From: a virus
Length of the DNA stretch: 24,050 nt
IMG/VR virus record: IMGVR_UViG_3300030389_001497
Location: 1 to 24,050 of that record
Reading direction: 5' to 3' (one strand)
Numbering within the stretch: the first letter of the stretch is position 1; each line of letters begins with the position of its first letter. Positions 22,185 to 24,050 of this stretch are shown here, piece after piece. Under the pieces are notes generated by a model. That model saw only the letters and a list, made by a program, of their open reading frames with translations, was not told where the DNA came from and made no database searches. The position numbers were made by a program, and so were the translations under genes.

Positions 22185-23269
22185 TGGCAAAAGTAACTTA
22201 TTATAGAAAAGACTTTTTGACAGGTTATCAAATTGATACTGACAATACAGCTCAAATAGAAGCTTTAGAAGACGCAGGCTATACAACAAATTTTGCAGAA
22301 GCAGAAGCTGCTTCATTTACAGGGGGAGGACAAAATTTTATTGGTAATACTGCTAACACAGCAGATGAACCATTATCAGATAGTTTTCAAGCAAACTTTA
22401 CTGTAGAACAAGCAAAGGTATTACTACCTTACATTACTAAGTTAGACCCACAAAGAGGTGAAAAACTTATAAAAGCATATGTAGATGGATATATACAATC
22501 AGGTAAAGTTGAGTTTGCATTAGCTGCTTTACGTGCAGCACCAGAATATGATGAAATGTTTAATGGTATAAAAAGAAGTGATGGTTCATTAAGAATGACA
22601 GAGGCACAATATCTTCAAAATAAAGAAGCTGTATTAGTTCATTTTAACGAATATAACTTAGGTGGATATGCAAAAGAAAACATTGATACTGTATTTCCTA
22701 AATTACTTTCTAATAATGTATCACCAGATGAAATGAGACAAAGATTACAAGCAGTCACTGATACTATAAATGCAGTTCCACAAGACCAAAAAGCACAGAT
22801 ACTTGGCGAATATCAACAATATTATTCAACAGAACTTGGAGAATTTGTAGAGCCTAATGAATCTACACTTGTTGCTTTAGCAATAGACCCAGAAGTAAAT
22901 GCACAGATACTTTCTAAAAGACTTAATGTATCACAGATAAGTGCAACATTTGAGAGAGTAACAGGAGAAGATATAGACTTTGATGCTGTACAAAGACTTA
23001 TTGGTAGTGGTATTACTGCACAAAGAGCTGCAAGTGAGTTTGAAACAGCTACAGCAAGAGCTCTCACAGCATCAAGATTAGCTAGAAGATTTAATAGACA
23101 AAATCAAGATTATACAGCATTAGAATTTGCAGAGTTTGGAGCAGCACCAGATACAAACTTTATGGAACAAATAGGTTCTTTATCTGCACAAGCTGAAACA
23201 GAAAGTGCAGTAGCAACAGGTGCAAGACAAAATAGAGAAGGTCAAGTTACAGGCTTGACAGAGCAATAA
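22184..23269 (+). CDS. Hypothetical virion-module protein, 361 aa, GTG start
   Basis: Translation starts at GTG, sharing one base with the stop of the previous gene (TAGTG). The product begins MAKVTYYRKDFLTGYQ. The first 60 residues are a small beta-like unit plus a Gly-rich linker (SFTGGGQNFIG); the rest is Ala-rich and helical. It includes APEYDEMFNGIKRSDGSLRM and SNNVSPDEMRQRLQAV blocks that look conserved, and a basic helix RALTASRLARRFNRQ near residue 300. No family is named. It is the last gene of the coupled chain. The next promoter's -35 lies inside its final codons. Confidence 0.75.
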   Translation: MAKVTYYRKDFLTGYQIDTDNTAQIEALEDAGYTTNFAEAEAASFTGGGQNFIGNTANTADEPLSDSFQANFTVEQAKVLLPYITKLDPQRGEKLIKAYVDGYIQSGKVEFALAALRAAPEYDEMFNGIKRSDGSLRMTEAQYLQNKEAVLVHFNEYNLGGYAKENIDTVFPKLLSNNVSPDEMRQRLQAVTDTINAVPQDQKAQILGEYQQYYSTELGEFVEPNESTLVALAIDPEVNAQILSKRLNVSQISATFERVTGEDIDFDAVQRLIGSGITAQRAASEFETATARALTASRLARRFNRQNQDYTALEFAEFGAAPDTNFMEQIGSLSAQAETESAVATGARQNREGQVTGLTEQ

Positions 23270-23281
23270 ACCTGCTATACT
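23255..23281 (+). promoter_or_regulatory. Promoter of the scaffold-capsid unit
   Basis: A perfect TTGACA (23255-23260) and TATACT (23276-23281) are separated by 15 nt, with TGC directly before the -10, an extended -10 element that tolerates the short spacing. The predicted start is about 23288, the first base of a perfect hairpin. It would let the highly expressed capsid genes be transcribed independently of the long upstream operon. Confidence 0.72.
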
Positions 23282-23447
23282 AGATGTAGTGCCTGGCAGG
23301 ATTCGGCACTCAAAATATAGGGCTGCAGACGCGATGACACAGCCAAGGTGTGTCGTTTGACATTCGTAAATCCTTGTGAAATCCCTTTAATTACCTAGCG
23401 ATTATGTATATGGGATTATTTATATGCTAGAGAAAATGGAGAAAATA
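23270..23447 (+). other. Structured leader of the scaffold-capsid transcript
   Basis: About 160 nt separate the predicted start from the scaffold ATG. The leader opens with AGTGCC/GGCACT (23288-23293, 23305-23310). A 9-bp stem follows (23333-23341 with 23349-23357; core GACACA/TGTGTC, two G-U pairs on the plus strand). A competing stem is GGCTG/CAGCC (23321-23325, 23340-23344). AATCCC/GGGATT arms lie near the 3' end. Mutually exclusive stems suggest a switch or an RNA-protein binding site. A TTGACA at 23357 lacks a -10. Confidence 0.5.
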
Positions 23448-23930
23448 ATGGAAGAAAATAAATTAGACCAAGCTACAGAAGATGCAATTGAGGAAGCTGT
23501 AGAATCTAACGACAATATAAAGCAACTTAGAGATGAGTTCAAAAAACTTAAAGCTGAGAACAAAGCATTCAAGGCACAAGCCATGAATACTGCATTAGAG
23601 TCATTAGGTTTAGAAGCTGACAAAGGCATTGGGAAAGCTGTAACAAAACTTTACGATGGAGAAATGAATGTAACTGACATCAAAGATTTTGTTAACAACG
23701 AGTTCGGTGATGCTATTAATGCTGAACCTGTCGTTGAAAATAAAGTTGCAGATAATGTTACTGAAGCTCAAGGAAGAGTTGAACAGCTTAATAAACTTGG
23801 TATAAACGCTGAACCTGTTGATATATCACAAGAGTTCAACAACTTCATTAATGATTCCAACACAAGCACAAGAGATTCTATCAACGCTAAATTGCGTATG
23901 TTAGATACTCTTAAGGAAGACAAAAAATAA
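23448..23930 (+). CDS. Scaffold-like protein, 160 aa
   Basis: The protein is acidic and helical with a heptad-like coiled coil (IKQLRDEFKKLKAENKAFKAQ spans residues 24-44), and its gene sits 19 nt before that of the predicted major capsid protein. This is the size, composition and place of a capsid scaffolding protein, which guides procapsid assembly and then leaves or is cut. No protease gene is seen in the window. I chose ATG 23448, with GGAG 6 nt upstream; in-frame ATGs at 23424 and 23436 are weaker alternatives. It is the first gene behind the dedicated promoter. Confidence 0.75.
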   Translation: MEENKLDQATEDAIEEAVESNDNIKQLRDEFKKLKAENKAFKAQAMNTALESLGLEADKGIGKAVTKLYDGEMNVTDIKDFVNNEFGDAINAEPVVENKVADNVTEAQGRVEQLNKLGINAEPVDISQEFNNFINDSNTSTRDSINAKLRMLDTLKEDKK

Positions 23931-23949
23931 TTTATAGGAGAAGATAAAA

Positions 23950-24050
23950 ATGGCAGAAATATCGTTAACTAATAATACGTTATATGCTCAAAATATTAAT
24001 AACTTCGCTGGTGAATTGTTTAAAGTTGGTGGTCAAAGAACACCTTTATT
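23950..24050 (+). CDS. Major capsid protein, N-terminus only (partial)
   Basis: A GGAG site (23937-23940) lies 9 nt before the ATG. The visible 33 residues begin MAEISLTNNTLYAQNINNFA and go on to GELFKVGGQRTPL. The TPL(L) block near the N-terminus after a short polar start is typical of HK97-fold phage coat proteins. The identification depends mainly on its place right after the scaffold-like gene and the dedicated promoter. The rest lies beyond the window. Confidence 0.7.
   Translation, partial: MAEISLTNNTLYAQNINNFAGELFKVGGQRTPL

Noticed and set aside
23357-23362. Second TTGACA in the capsid leader as a promoter
   Set aside because: No -10-like hexamer lies 15-19 nt downstream; the bases partly pair within the leader stem.

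Overview
The window reads as part of the genome of an AT-rich tailed bacteriophage (Caudoviricetes), most likely an uncultured marine-type phage. The right two thirds hold the virion-assembly order terminase large subunit, portal, a giant virion protein, several further structural proteins, a scaffold-like protein and the start of a major capsid protein. Genes are packed with 1-nt (TAATG or TAGTG) or 4-nt (ATGA) overlaps. No integrase, repressor or tRNA is visible. The host cannot be fixed from the sequence.

Left arm (1-4831, minus strand): an early-type leftward block. From its upstream end it holds a 128-aa basic protein with its own promoter and a very clear UUCG-loop terminator, then a 148-aa double zinc-ribbon protein. 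Next comes a 470-bp gene-free stretch filled by four back-to-back long hairpins. A coupled operon follows: small zinc-finger proteins of 49, 62 and 47 aa, proteins of 176, 59, 65 and 174 aa, a MoxR/CobS-like AAA+ ATPase, and an unidentified partner gene that runs off the window edge. The 47-aa and 59-aa genes are very short but are supported by overlaps and ribosome binding sites.

Centre (4832-5647): 815 bp without a gene between the leftward and rightward arms. It contains a promoter with a dyad operator, a duplicated unit of about 41 bp, several short repeats, a GC-rich hairpin and a nested multi-branch inverted repeat. This is the best candidate for a replication origin or control region.

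Right arm (5648-24050, plus strand): a strong extended -10 promoter and AGGAGG site start a PD-(D/E)XK-type nuclease. It is followed by zinc-finger and very small genes, then a chain of seven mostly lysine-rich mini-proteins (19-97 aa, five of them under 66 aa) leading into the terminase. TerL carries its own N-terminal zinc knuckle and helix-turn-helix, and no separate small terminase is seen. After the portal and two small proteins lies a 2193-aa protein. It contains a recognisable SLOG/cpYpsA-type nucleotide-binding domain, split by a coiled-coil insertion of about 190 aa, which makes it a candidate virion-injected 'polyvalent' protein. Four more unrecognised virion-module proteins follow. 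A dedicated promoter (TTGACA plus extended -10) and a structured leader of about 160 nt then precede the scaffold and capsid genes.

The most interesting items are the split SLOG domain in the giant virion protein, the four-hairpin array at 3264-3611, and the structured capsid leader at 23255-23447.
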